From Flaviaesturariibacter aridisoli (GTDB lineage: Bacteria > Bacteroidota > Bacteroidia > Chitinophagales > Chitinophagaceae): a stretch of 64,000 nt of DNA. The notes under the pieces are model-generated. The model had not been told where the DNA came from. It saw only the letters and a list, made by a program, of their open reading frames with translations, and ran no database searches. The translations under genes and the position numbers were made by a program. Each line of letters starts with the position of its first letter. Positions within the stretch are counted from its first letter, which is position 1. Below, piece after piece: positions 54,101 to 61,497 of the stretch. The stretch is from positions 310,001 to 374,000 of the forward strand of contig NZ_SKFH01000001.1 in NCBI RefSeq assembly GCF_004343705.1. The letters are read 5' to 3'.

Positions 54101-54340
54101 CGCGAGGTGAACATCTCGTACAACCTCCCGATGAAGTGGTTCGGTGGTGCCAGCAAGTTCCTGCGTGGTGTCAGCGTGAGCGCTGTAGGCCGCAACCTGC
54201 TGCTGTTCGTTCCGAAGTCCAACATGTGGGGTGATCCTGAGTTCAACCAAGCTTCGGGCAACAACTCCTTCGGTCTGGCTTCTTCGTTCCAGTCGCCTGC
54301 TGCCCGCTACTTCGGTGGTACGCTCACTGTTCAATTCTAA
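51152..54340 (+). CDS. SusC/RagA-type TonB-linked outer-membrane transporter
   Basis: The 1062-residue protein has a signal peptide (1-21), a CarboxypepD_reg-like domain (VTGQVRDAQGQPVPFASVTEAGTKNT, about 25-95), a TonB plug domain (GIRSLTGNNQPMLVVDGVP... VLKSAASAAIYGPDAVNGVIVVSTKRG) and a 22-strand barrel ending in YFGGTLTVQF. It imports glycans or peptides with the SusD-like lipoprotein encoded 20 bases downstream. Codon use is richer in T-ending codons (CGT, GGT, GTA) than neighbouring genes, suggesting high expression. The 182-base upstream gap is AT-rich and holds a promoter-like TATAATTTG (51036-51044). No regulator or glycoside hydrolase is adjacent, so the substrate is unknown. Confidence 0.96.
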   Translation: MRKFASLLSMSMLVCTLAFGQARTVTGQVRDAQGQPVPFASVTEAGTKNTVSADANGNFTIRVGNNASRLNVSATGFSNQTINFTGNAATVQLERRNDQLETVVITGGLGIRRQAREVGYAATSVTGRTLTAGKAVNVQQALTGKVSGLNVTTTNSSVFESSKLLIRGIRSLTGNNQPMLVVDGVPTPLGFLSTIPPGDIQDVTVLKSAASAAIYGPDAVNGVIVVSTKRGTGSRLNITFSSTVQAARVAYFPKIQRRFGAGAGETLDQYGNYGYVEYENQMYGPEFDGSIRPIGPVLEDGSQQFGPYSDLHFKDKTNFFNTGLTWQNSVSVAGQDFFFSVDDANVKGLMPKDKNRRTSFRFNGGKKSGKFNVDYGINYILGNYDIVNESGIASLYPRTYGGSIFFQVLQTPSNVPLNDYKDWQNNKFAQYSNYYNGYAINPYWGIDNVRTKGRSDDIMGNINLGYQIVPWLKANVRVGTNLDFYSNKSTTAPIFVTDFAKSHRDGTQYGADRPGSVNDQSGYSSRINLEYFLNGEKNFSDFNVRYIAGGMMRQNRQKDVGITGNNLVVPYLFNVGSRSGEATVAEQTVQNRLLSAFGSVGVGYKGWAFVEFTGRNDWDSRLLADSRSFFYPGVNGSLILSDAIGLIKNSRTVSYAKLRAAWSKSGNVNLGTYATLATFSQPAGFPFGNNAGYTAGNTTPDANLKPEFVETKEVGVEVSFLKNRINLEATYYHQNNTNQILTIQQSWASGYPTAIANAADFKNYGFEGDLNLTPLVKVGKAAINFKFNAHYNNNEVIRTLNDANVVVGASSTFTQNSGSSPSASNIAVVGMPAFAFQLTDYNRDPQGRVIVDELTGMPSLASAPVIKGRSLPLWTLGFTPSVAIGQFNFSMTWDYKTGHNFYSQLGSDMDFSGISERSAEYGRRRFVFPNSVIGITDAQGKVIGYRPNTDVQVQDGNYSFWANAATNESIATNYFASAAAWRLREVNISYNLPMKWFGGASKFLRGVSVSAVGRNLLLFVPKSNMWGDPEFNQASGNNSFGLASSFQSPAARYFGGTLTVQF

Positions 54341-54360
54341 CCTACTAAAGAATCAAAACG

Positions 54361-55681
54361 ATGAATTTTAAAAATAAATCATTCTGGCTCCTCGCGGTTT
54401 CCGGCTCGCTCCTGTTCGGAAGCTGCAAAAAGGGGTTCCTTGATGTAAACGAGAACCCCAACAGTCCCACAGACCTGAACATCACGCCTGAGCTGCTCTT
54501 CACGCAGGCCGCCAACGCGGTTGGCCAGCGCCAGGGCAGTGCCAACCTGACCTTCATCATGAACTGGCTGGGCTACACCGGTGCTTCCGGCTCGTACGCC
54601 CTCGATGGTACGGAGACTTCCTACAACATCGACCAGAACTTCGGCGAAGGCATCTGGGCCAACAACTACAACGTGCTGTACGACCTGTACCTGGCCAAGA
54701 CCAAGGCCCTGGCCAAAGGCGACACCGTGCTGGCTGGCGCTTCCATGATCCTTTCCACCAAACTGTGGCAGGACCTGGTTGACCTCTTCGGCAACATTCC
54801 CTACAAGCAAGCTTTCGGCGGCGGTGGCAACCCCCGTCCGGGCTACGACGCCGCCCAGTCGATCTACAACGACCTGCAGCTGACCCTCGATACCGCTAAG
54901 TCGTACATGGGCCGTACCGCCCGCACGACCTTTGCCGGCCTCGACATCGTAAACGGCGGCAACCAGACCAACTGGATCCGCTTCGCCAACACGATGAAGC
55001 TGCGTCTGTTGATCCACCAGTCGAACGTGATCGGTGCTACGCCTCCCACGGCCGAGATCACCAAGATCATGGACGGTGGCAGCTCGCTGAACATCATCCG
55101 CACGGCAGCCCAGTCGGCCGACGTGAACCCCGGCTATGTGAACGAAGCCAACAAGCAGCAGCCTTTCTTCGCTGCCTACGGCTTCACCCCCGCAAACGCC
55201 TCGGCTAACGAGATCACGCGTGCCAACAACTACGTCCTCAACGAGCTGTCGAACAACAGTGACCCCCGTATTGCCCGCCTGTTCACCACGATCAGCGGTA
55301 ACTTCATCGGTGTGGATTACGGTCTGAGCGCCGGCAACCCGACTTCGGGCGCCGCCTCCCGCTTCGGTCCTGGCCTGATCAACAACCCGACGTCTGCTAC
55401 CAACGCCCAGTGGATCATGCGGCACCACCGACCAGGTGAAGCGCATCCTGTACCAGAAGTACATCGCGCTGACGCCGATCGATCCGATCGAAGTGTATAC
55501 GGACTTCCGCCGCGTTCCGGGTTACCTCCCCGCTGGTTTCCTCTCGGTAAACCCGAGCCGCAACAACCAGGGTATCCCGAACCGCCTGCTCCTCCCGCAG
55601 AGCGAGTTCACTACGAACACGGCCAACGCTGTGGCTCAGAACGTGACCAGCCCCTACCAGAAGCTTTTCTGGCAACCCTAA
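54361..55681 (+). pseudogene. SusD/RagB-family lipoprotein, internally deleted and frameshifted
   Basis: The first 353 residues are a good SusD-like_2 protein: signal peptide with lipobox GSC, KKGFLDVNENPNSPTDLN, and the helical ligand-binding half through ATNAQWIM. At 55417-55421 the frame breaks; the matching C-terminus (TTDQVKRILYQKYIALTPIDPIEVYTDFRRVPG ... YQKLFWQP, 86 residues) continues in the +1 frame and stops at 55681. The two parts add to about 440 residues, where relatives are usually near 500, and the central AEA-containing helices normally found after WIM are missing. So a segment of a length not divisible by three appears lost. Translation in the first frame would add unrelated residues to 55719, running into the next gene. 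It may be a real deletion or an assembly error. Confidence 0.82.
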
Positions 55682-55715
55682 TCCAATCACATTCGTCAGC
55701 TAAAAAAAACAAAGC

Positions 55716-56762
55716 ATGAAACGTTATTTCGTAAATACAGCCCTTGCCCTCACCGGCTTCCTGGCGCTTGGCCTCACGAGCTGCCTGAAGGACAAGGAGT
55801 TTGAAGATGGTTCCATCCAGTCCGTGCACAACGGCGGTGATGAAATCAAGGTGATCGAACTCGGCGTTGCCGGTACTTCTTCCACGGCGACGTCCGAAGG
55901 TGGCAGCAGCATTGTGTACGGTCTCAACGCTGCCAACAGCGACACCACGTTTGCTCTCGTTCCCGTGATCCTGGCTACCTCCAGCCCCGCTGAGGAAGAC
56001 ATTCACGTGACGCTGGCAGCGGCCCCGGAGCTGGTTGACAGCTTCAACAACTTCAACGGTACGGCTGCGCAGGTTCCGACCTCCACCATGTACACCATCC
56101 TCAACGCCGGCAACGTCGTTACGATCCCCCGCGGCTCGAACGTTGGTTACCTGCAGGTGAAGCTCAATCCCAACAACTTCCTCGGTCAGGACTGGGCACT
56201 CGCCTACAAGATCGTATCGGTTGATCGTCCGGGCTATGTTATCAGCTCGAACAACCGTACCGCTCTTACGCTGATCACTATCAAGAACCGTTACGACGGT
56301 GCTTACCGCCTCACCCTCCGCGCCAGCGGCTGGGAGCCCTTCGGCATCTCTTCGATGCAAGGTACCTACCCCGGTCTCTACGCCATGGAAACTTCGGGTG
56401 TCGCTTCTGTTGACGGTAACGCCCTGGCTCGTGGCGACTATCTTCTGCCTGCCTTTGGCGGCGATGCTACGTCGATCACCAGCAACACGGCTTTCGGTGC
56501 TGTAACTCCGCGCTTCACGTTCGACCTGGCCACTAACAGGCTGACTTCGGTTTCGAACTCGACGCCTCCGGATTCCCGCAACCGTATCCTGACGCTCCTG
56601 ACTACGGCCCCGGCTTCTTCGGTGAACATCTTCCCTGCCGGTGTTACCCTGAACTCGTGGGATCCCAACACGGGCAACATCTACGCTTACTTCAAGCTCG
56701 GTCAGACCGGTCGTCCCGACCTCCTGTACCAGGCTATCTACACCTATGTTCGCCCTCGCTAA
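55716..56762 (+). CDS. DUF1735-type lipoprotein of the SusC/SusD cluster
   Basis: The 348-residue lipoprotein (lipobox LTSC, residue 23) has an N-terminal DUF1735-like Ig domain, recognisable by FALVPVILATSSPAEEDIHVTLAAAPELVDSFNN and the VTIPRGSNVGYLQVKLNPNNFLGQDWALAYKI stretch, and a beta-rich C-terminal part. Such proteins sit next to SusC/SusD pairs and act like SusE/SusF surface glycan-binding proteins. Codon use matches the SusC gene. It ends 22 bases before a strong terminator, closing the operon. Confidence 0.87.
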   Translation: MKRYFVNTALALTGFLALGLTSCLKDKEFEDGSIQSVHNGGDEIKVIELGVAGTSSTATSEGGSSIVYGLNAANSDTTFALVPVILATSSPAEEDIHVTLAAAPELVDSFNNFNGTAAQVPTSTMYTILNAGNVVTIPRGSNVGYLQVKLNPNNFLGQDWALAYKIVSVDRPGYVISSNNRTALTLITIKNRYDGAYRLTLRASGWEPFGISSMQGTYPGLYAMETSGVASVDGNALARGDYLLPAFGGDATSITSNTAFGAVTPRFTFDLATNRLTSVSNSTPPDSRNRILTLLTTAPASSVNIFPAGVTLNSWDPNTGNIYAYFKLGQTGRPDLLYQAIYTYVRPR

Positions 56763-56782
56763 CATCCCGGTGTACTAATAGA

Positions 56783-56812
56783 AAAGGCCGTCCGCAAGGA
56801 CGGCCTTTTTTT
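56783..56812 (+). terminator. Terminator of the SusC/SusD operon
   Basis: Stem AAAGGCCGTCC / GGACGGCCTTT with a GCAA loop followed by seven T. Confidence 0.92.
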
Positions 56813-56871
56813 GCGCGGGAACCAACGCTTGCTGGCAAAATGCCGTACCTTTCTGGTAAATATTCGCTCAC

Positions 56872-57186
56872 TTGGATCAACAACCACCACCGGCTTCGCA
56901 CCTGAACATCGAGATTTCCGAAGAGATCGCCGAAGGAACCTATGCTAACCTCGCCATCATTACGCACTCGCATGCTGAATTCGTGATTGATTTCGTAAAC
57001 GTGATGCCTTCTACACCGAAAAGCAAGGTGAAGTCGCGCATTATCTTTACCCCGCAGCACGCCAAACGCTTTATGAAAGCCCTGTCGGAAAACATTCAGC
57101 GCTACGAAGCTGCCAGTGGGGAGATCAAAGACCTGGAAGAAGTGCAGATACCGATGATGTTTGGCGGTCCTGCCGGACAGGCCTGA
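56872..57186 (+). CDS. DUF3467 family protein
   Basis: The 104-residue protein has the DUF3467 core LNIEISEEIAEGTYANLAIITHSHAEFVIDFVNVMP... SRIIFTPQHAKRFMKALSENIQRYE. The family is small, cytosolic and of unknown function, and is well conserved in Bacteroidota. The start is TTG at 56872; no ATG precedes the conserved part. A TACCTTTC promoter-like box lies about 24 bases upstream. The next gene starts 26 bases after its stop. Confidence 0.85.
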   Translation: MDQQPPPASHLNIEISEEIAEGTYANLAIITHSHAEFVIDFVNVMPSTPKSKVKSRIIFTPQHAKRFMKALSENIQRYEAASGEIKDLEEVQIPMMFGGPAGQA

Positions 57187-57212
57187 GTGTTCCAACCAAT
57201 AAACCAATTGCT

Positions 57213-57905
57213 ATGAAGAGGATCCTGACATCCTTACTCCTGTTGTGGGGCGCCGCAGCCGCTGCCCAGCAACCGACCTACGTGATCGAGGCGGGACAAT
57301 CGCTGAACGACGCGCTTGGGGTGACCGACTTTTACCGTTATGCCAGCTTCCGGGATGCCCGGGTACAGTTCCGCGACGGTTATGTTAAGCCGGCCCGGAT
57401 GAATCTCAATTACGTGCTCGGCCGGCTGGAGTTCATTACTCCGAAGGGCGATACGCTGATGCTGGAAGGGGAGGGCGACCTGGCCCACGTGGCCATAGGA
57501 ACCGATACCTTCTTTTTCTACGGCGGCGCGCAGCTGCAGGTCGGCTCCTGGAAAGGGGTAGGACGGCTGTTGCAGCATCAATACCTGCAAGAGGAAGGAA
57601 CCACCCGCGTTGGTGCTTATGAAAGCAACGATCCCAGCGCTTCCGCGGAAGCGGTGACCCGTTATAATGCGTTTAACCAGGTGCGTTCGGTAGCCGTGCG
57701 GCAACGGACGACCTTTGTGCGCGAGTCAAAGCTGTACTTCTGGAAAGACAATACGGCGGAACCGGTGGCACTCGACCGCCGCTCGCTGGAAAAAGCCTTC
57801 CCGGACCGTAAGCCGGAGATCGCCGAATACCTGCGCCAACACAAAGTAAATTTCCGCCTGCCCGCAGACGTGAACGGGCTGATCCGGCAACTCCTGAATC
57901 TATAA
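57213..57905 (+). CDS. Secreted protein of unknown function, paralogue 1
   Basis: The 230-residue protein has a signal peptide (about 1-19, ending AAAQQ) and no further membrane segment. It shares its whole layout with the next gene: PTYVIEAGQSL near the start, YRYASFRDARVQFRDG, LNYVLGRLEFITPKGDTL, and the C-terminal RRSLEKAFPDRKPEIAEYLRQHKVNF. No family name is known to me. The pattern FITPKGDTL(M/T)L suggests a strand-rich periplasmic protein with a helical end. It is followed by its paralogue after 18 bases. Confidence 0.72.
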   Translation: MKRILTSLLLLWGAAAAAQQPTYVIEAGQSLNDALGVTDFYRYASFRDARVQFRDGYVKPARMNLNYVLGRLEFITPKGDTLMLEGEGDLAHVAIGTDTFFFYGGAQLQVGSWKGVGRLLQHQYLQEEGTTRVGAYESNDPSASAEAVTRYNAFNQVRSVAVRQRTTFVRESKLYFWKDNTAEPVALDRRSLEKAFPDRKPEIAEYLRQHKVNFRLPADVNGLIRQLLNL

Positions 57906-57923
57906 AACACTAAACTTCGCAAC

Positions 57924-58634
57924 ATGCAAAAACTCCTGCTTTCCTGCCTGCTGACCGCCGCGGCCTTCGCCGCCTCCGCCCAGGAACCCCGACCGACTTA
58001 TGTGATCAACCCCGGTGAAACCCTCCGGGGCAAGCTGACCAATGCCGACGTATACAAGTACGCCAATTTTGGCCCCGGCACCGTTTATTTCAAAAACGGC
58101 GCTGCCACGAATGCCCCGCTGAACTACAACTTCGTCCTCGCTGCCATCCAGTTTATCGACCCGAAGGGCGATACCCTGACCCTCGGCAACGAAGACCAGA
58201 TCGACCTGATCACCGTCGGCAACGATTCTTTTTACCACAATAAAGTATACCTGCAACTCGCCGGGCGTATGGGCGATGGCACGAGCATTTACCGCAAGGA
58301 ATTTATGCGCCTCGCCAGCGTACGCAAGATCGGTCTCTTCGACCAACCCGTGGAAGGCGGCTCGGCAGAAAGCTTCTCGAGCTTCTGGTCAAACAGCACG
58401 GTAGAAGACAAGAGCCTGGCCCTTCGCCAGCGTCTTACCCTCGTGCGCGAGACGTTCCTCTACATCACCGACAAATACGAGCACCTCGTGCTGGTGGCCA
58501 GCCGCCGGAATTTCGAGAAGATCTACCCGAAGAAGAAATCGGCCATCGGAGAGTACCTGGCCGCCAATAAGGTCGACTTCCAGAGTCTTAACGACGTGCA
58601 GGCCCTCATGGTTTACCTGCAGGACCATTCCTAA
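57924..58634 (+). CDS. Secreted protein of unknown function, paralogue 2
   Basis: This 236-residue protein is a tandem paralogue of the preceding gene: signal peptide (ending SASAQ), PTYVINPGETL, YKYANFGPGTVYFKNG, LNYNFVLAAIQFIDPKGDTL, and SRRNFEKIYPKKKSAIGEYLAANKVDFQSLNDVQALMVYLQ. Identity between the two looks moderate, so the duplication is old. The operon ends with a strong terminator. Function is unknown. Confidence 0.74.
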   Translation: MQKLLLSCLLTAAAFAASAQEPRPTYVINPGETLRGKLTNADVYKYANFGPGTVYFKNGAATNAPLNYNFVLAAIQFIDPKGDTLTLGNEDQIDLITVGNDSFYHNKVYLQLAGRMGDGTSIYRKEFMRLASVRKIGLFDQPVEGGSAESFSSFWSNSTVEDKSLALRQRLTLVRETFLYITDKYEHLVLVASRRNFEKIYPKKKSAIGEYLAANKVDFQSLNDVQALMVYLQDHS

Positions 58635-58654
58635 CCCGTTCTCTCAATGAAGCG

Positions 58655-58686
58655 AAAGACACAAAGGCCTCCTTTGTGTCTTTTTT
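58655..58686 (+). terminator. Terminator after the paired secreted proteins
   Basis: Perfect 13-base stem AAAGACACAAAGG / CCTTTGTGTCTTT with CCT loop and following T-run. Confidence 0.9.
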
Positions 58687-58688
58687 GT

Positions 58689-59381
58689 TTAAAGCAGGCC
58701 TTCGTCGGCAAAGCTGAAATAGCCGTCGGTGCTCACAATGAGGTGGTCGAGGAGACGGATGTCGAAAAAGCGGGCGGCCTCGCGGATCTTGACGGTGAGC
58801 TCTTCGTCGGCGCGACTGGGGCGCAGGTTGCCGGAGGGATGGTTGTGGCAAAGGATCAGGCCAACGGCGTCTTCCTCGAGGGCACGGCGGAGGATGATCC
58901 GCGGGTCGGCTACCGTGCCGGTGATGCCACCCTCGCTGACGATCTCGAAGCGGTTGACCCGGTTGGCGCGGTTGAGATATAATACGGCGAACACTTCGTG
59001 GCGGTAGTCCTGCAGCAGCGCTTTCAGCTGCAGGGCCACGTCCTGGCTGCTGGTAACGGTCGGTTTTTCAAAGAGGGAGCCTGCCTGGCAACGCCGGCCC
59101 AGCTCCAGGGCGGCCGCCAGTGTAACGGCGCGGGCGCTGCCGATACCCGGCACGCGCATCAGTTCGGTGGCTGATTGCCGCGCAAGGCCCGAAAGGCTGT
59201 TCTGTGCGCCTTGCAGCAGCAGCCGGGCGAGGTCGAGCGCGGAGTGCTGCGGGGTGCCGCTCCCGATCAAAATGGCAAGTAACTCGCTGTCGCTGAGGGT
59301 TTCCGCACCCTTGTGCAGTAGTTTTTCGCGGGGGCGATCGTCTTTTGCCCATGATTTAATCGAGTATTTCTGCGCTTGCAT
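58689..59381 (-). CDS. radC: RadC-like JAB/MPN domain protein
   Basis: The 230-residue protein has an N-terminal helix-hairpin-helix region (LMRVPGIGSARAVTLAAALELGRR) and a C-terminal JAB1/MPN-type metalloprotease-like domain with the JAMM motif HNHPSGNLRPSRAD. Despite the gene name the function in DNA repair is unproven; relatives are linked to mobile or competence genes. Here it stands alone between unrelated housekeeping genes, which is the usual chromosomal context. Confidence 0.93.
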   Translation of the reverse strand: MQAQKYSIKSWAKDDRPREKLLHKGAETLSDSELLAILIGSGTPQHSALDLARLLLQGAQNSLSGLARQSATELMRVPGIGSARAVTLAAALELGRRCQAGSLFEKPTVTSSQDVALQLKALLQDYRHEVFAVLYLNRANRVNRFEIVSEGGITGTVADPRIILRRALEEDAVGLILCHNHPSGNLRPSRADEELTVKIREAARFFDIRLLDHLIVSTDGYFSFADEGLL

Positions 59382-59443
59382 AAGTCCAATTTAACAAATA
59401 ATTTTACCTCGTTACCATATCCCTTGAACCCAAACCTATCCCT

Positions 59444-59635
59444 ATGACAAAAAGAACCAGCGCCAGCGTAGGCGCACTCCACCCGCTCCTTTTCTTCGTA
59501 CTGGTGTACGGCATCTCGCTCATTATGGCCCTGTTTGTCTGCCGCTCCGTTTATTACGGAATCAATGGCGATGAAGGCGGCGCCGAGGGCTCCGTCAGCG
59601 CGGCGCCTGCTCCTACGGCGGTTGCCTACCAGTGA
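59444..59635 (+). CDS. Small membrane protein (63 aa)
   Basis: A 63-residue protein with one strong membrane helix (HPLLFFVLVYGISLIMALFVC) and a short acidic, alanine-rich C-terminal tail. No family is recognised. The frame is plausible given the ATG-centred context and the divergent radC gene, but it is short and could be spurious. Confidence 0.5.
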   Translation: MTKRTSASVGALHPLLFFVLVYGISLIMALFVCRSVYYGINGDEGGAEGSVSAAPAPTAVAYQ

Positions 59636-59666
59636 ATTTAACCCGGAAGAATGTGCGGCATCTTGC

Positions 59667-59674
59667 TATCTTCG
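59667..59674 (+). promoter_or_regulatory. Promoter -7 box of prs
   Basis: TATCTTCG (one mismatch) lies 18 bases before the start of prs, leaving a leader of about 12 bases. Confidence 0.5.
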
Positions 59675-59692
59675 CCGCACATTTTTCCTTTC

Positions 59693-60649
59693 ATGCAACT
59701 GCAACCCTCTGCCAAAATCTTCTCCGGCACCGGCTCGCAAAAGCTCACCGAGCAAATCTGTGAGCGCTACGGGATGAAGCCCGGCGAAATCAAGATCCAG
59801 CGCTTCAGCGACGGCGAGATCCAGCCCGTGTTCAACGAAAGCGTCCGCGGGGATGTGGTTTTCCTGATCCAGAGCACCTACGCGCCGTCCGACAACCTGA
59901 TGGAGCTGCTCCTGATGATCGACGCCGCCCGCCGAGCCTCCGCCAAGATGATCGTGGCCGTGCTGCCGTATTACGGCTATGCCCGCCAGGACCGGAAAGA
60001 CAAGCCCCGCGTGGCCATCGGGTCGAAGCTCGTCGCCAACATGCTGGTAGCCGCCGGCGCCGACCGCGTCATTACGATGGATCTGCACGCCCCGCAGATC
60101 CAGGGATTCTTCGACATCCCGATGGATCACCTCGATTCATCTGCGGTTTTTATACCATATATCTCCGGATTACGCCTCGAAAACCTTACCTTTGCGGCCC
60201 CCGACGTGGGTGCCACCAACCGGATCCGCGAAGTAGCCTCTTACTTCGACGCCCATATGGTGATTTGCGACAAGCACCGGAAGCGCGCCAATGAGATCGC
60301 TTCGATGGTGGTGATCGGGGATGTAACGGACCGCGATGTGGTTATTATCGACGACATCTGCGACACGGCCGGCACGCTGGCCAAGTCCGCCGCTCTTTTA
60401 AAGGAAAAAGGCGCCCGCAGCGTCCGTGCCCTGGTCACCCACCCCGTGCTGAGCGGGAAGGCTTACGAGAACATCGATAACTCGGTGCTCGAGGAGCTGG
60501 TGGTGTGCGACACGATCCCCCTGCGCGGCGAGTCTTCCAAGATCAAGGTGCTATCGGTGGCCGAGCTTTTTGCCGTCGCCATCCGCAACGCCTATGAGAA
60601 CAAGAGCATCAACAACCTGTTCATCCACTCGCAACGGAGGGACAAGTAG
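59693..60649 (+). CDS. prs: Ribose-phosphate pyrophosphokinase (Prs)
   Basis: Prs makes PRPP from ribose 5-phosphate and ATP for nucleotide, His and Trp synthesis. The 318 residues show IFSGTGSQKLTEQIC at the start, the pyrophosphate/ATP region AVLPYYGYARQDRKDKPRVAIGSKL, MDLHAPQIQGFFDIPMD, and the PRPP-binding signature VVIIDDICDTAGTLAKSA. Length is typical of class I enzymes. ATG at 59693 is preferred because the conserved region starts directly after it. The heptamer repeat element follows the stop by four bases. Confidence 0.95.
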   Translation: MQLQPSAKIFSGTGSQKLTEQICERYGMKPGEIKIQRFSDGEIQPVFNESVRGDVVFLIQSTYAPSDNLMELLLMIDAARRASAKMIVAVLPYYGYARQDRKDKPRVAIGSKLVANMLVAAGADRVITMDLHAPQIQGFFDIPMDHLDSSAVFIPYISGLRLENLTFAAPDVGATNRIREVASYFDAHMVICDKHRKRANEIASMVVIGDVTDRDVVIIDDICDTAGTLAKSAALLKEKGARSVRALVTHPVLSGKAYENIDNSVLEELVVCDTIPLRGESSKIKVLSVAELFAVAIRNAYENKSINNLFIHSQRRDK

Positions 60650-60653
60650 GGAG

Positions 60654-60726
60654 TTTGTAGTTTGTAGTTTCCGGTTTGTAGTTGAGGGAACGCAAAAACT
60701 ACGAACCACAAACTGGAAACTACAAC
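60654..60726. repeat. Inverted TTTGTAG heptamer element between prs and rplY
   Basis: Left arm 60654-60681 (TTTGTAG, TTTGTAG, TTTCCGG, TTTGTAG) starts four bases after the prs stop. Right arm 60699-60726 (CTACGAA, CCACAAA, CTGGAAA, CTACAAC) mirrors it closely, including the variant third unit (TTTCCGG vs CTGGAAA), so the pair can fold into one stem. Confidence 0.9.
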
Positions 60727-60757
60727 CTGTTTTACGTCATTTTTTAAAACCTCAATA

Positions 60758-61351
60758 ATGAAAGCAATTACAATCGAAGGACAACTGAGGACCGAATTTG
60801 GCAAGTCAGCCACCCGCCAACTTCGCTCTCAGGAGCTCGTGCCTGGTGTAATTTACGGGGGTGCACAGGAGATCAACTTCGCGGCTCCGGCCAAGGCCCT
60901 GCGCCAGCTCGTTTACACTCCGGACTTCCGCCTCGTAAACCTGGAAATCGACGGCAAAACCACCCGTTGCATCCTGAAAGACCTGCAGTTCGACAAAGTA
61001 AGCGACGAACTGATCCACGTTGACCTCCTGGAACTCGTTGAAGACCGCAAAGTGGTCGCTACGATCCCGCTGCGTTTCACAGGTACCGCAGCCGGTGTGC
61101 GCGCCGGTGGTCGCCTGGAAACCAAGATGAAGGCCCTCAAGGTGAAGACCCTCCCCAAGTACCTGAAAGAGCAGATCGACGTGCCGGTAGATACCCTCGA
61201 GATCGGCGCCAACCTCCGCGTGCAGGATGTGGTTACGGAGAACTACGAGATCATGAACTCGCCCCGTATTCCCATCGTATCGGTAGTGACGACCCGCGCC
61301 CTGCGCCAGGCCGAAGCCGCCGCCGCTCCCGCCGCCAAAGGCAAGAAGTAA
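60758..61351 (+). CDS. rplY: Ribosomal protein bL25 (CTC form)
   Basis: The 197-residue protein is the long CTC form of bL25: an N-terminal 5S rRNA-binding domain (about 1-90; LRTEFGKSATRQLRSQELVPGVIYG...) and a C-terminal TL5-like beta domain (IPLRFTGTAAGVRAGGRLETKMKALKVKTLPKYLKEQIDVPV). It binds 5S rRNA in the large subunit. The prs-rplY-pth order is common in bacteria. The alanine/lysine tail ends in KGKK. A terminator follows. Confidence 0.94.
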   Translation: MKAITIEGQLRTEFGKSATRQLRSQELVPGVIYGGAQEINFAAPAKALRQLVYTPDFRLVNLEIDGKTTRCILKDLQFDKVSDELIHVDLLELVEDRKVVATIPLRFTGTAAGVRAGGRLETKMKALKVKTLPKYLKEQIDVPVDTLEIGANLRVQDVVTENYEIMNSPRIPIVSVVTTRALRQAEAAAAPAAKGKK

Positions 61352-61399
61352 GCTTTCCCAAGTCCCTCCGAAGAGGGGCGATAAGGATACGCCATTTAG

Positions 61400-61425
61400 A
61401 AAAGCCCCTCGTTCGAGGGGCTTTT
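61400..61425 (+). terminator. Terminator of rplY
   Basis: Stem AAAAGCCCCTC / GAGGGGCTTTT with a GTTC loop. Confidence 0.9.
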
Positions 61426-61483
61426 CATTTACAGTAACCGGAGGCCGGCAGGTATTCGCGAGGCACGATTGGCGATTCCCGTC

Positions 61484-61491
61484 GATATTTG
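61484..61491 (+). promoter_or_regulatory. Promoter -7 box of pth
   Basis: GATATTTG (one mismatch) ends six bases before the pth ATG. Confidence 0.5.
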
Positions 61492-61497
61492 CTCCCC

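Noticed and set aside
51182-54334. A 1050-codon ORF antisense to the SusC gene
   Set aside because: It is the exact shadow of a well-identified gene, has valine/glutamate-biased composition typical of antisense frames, and no family motifs.
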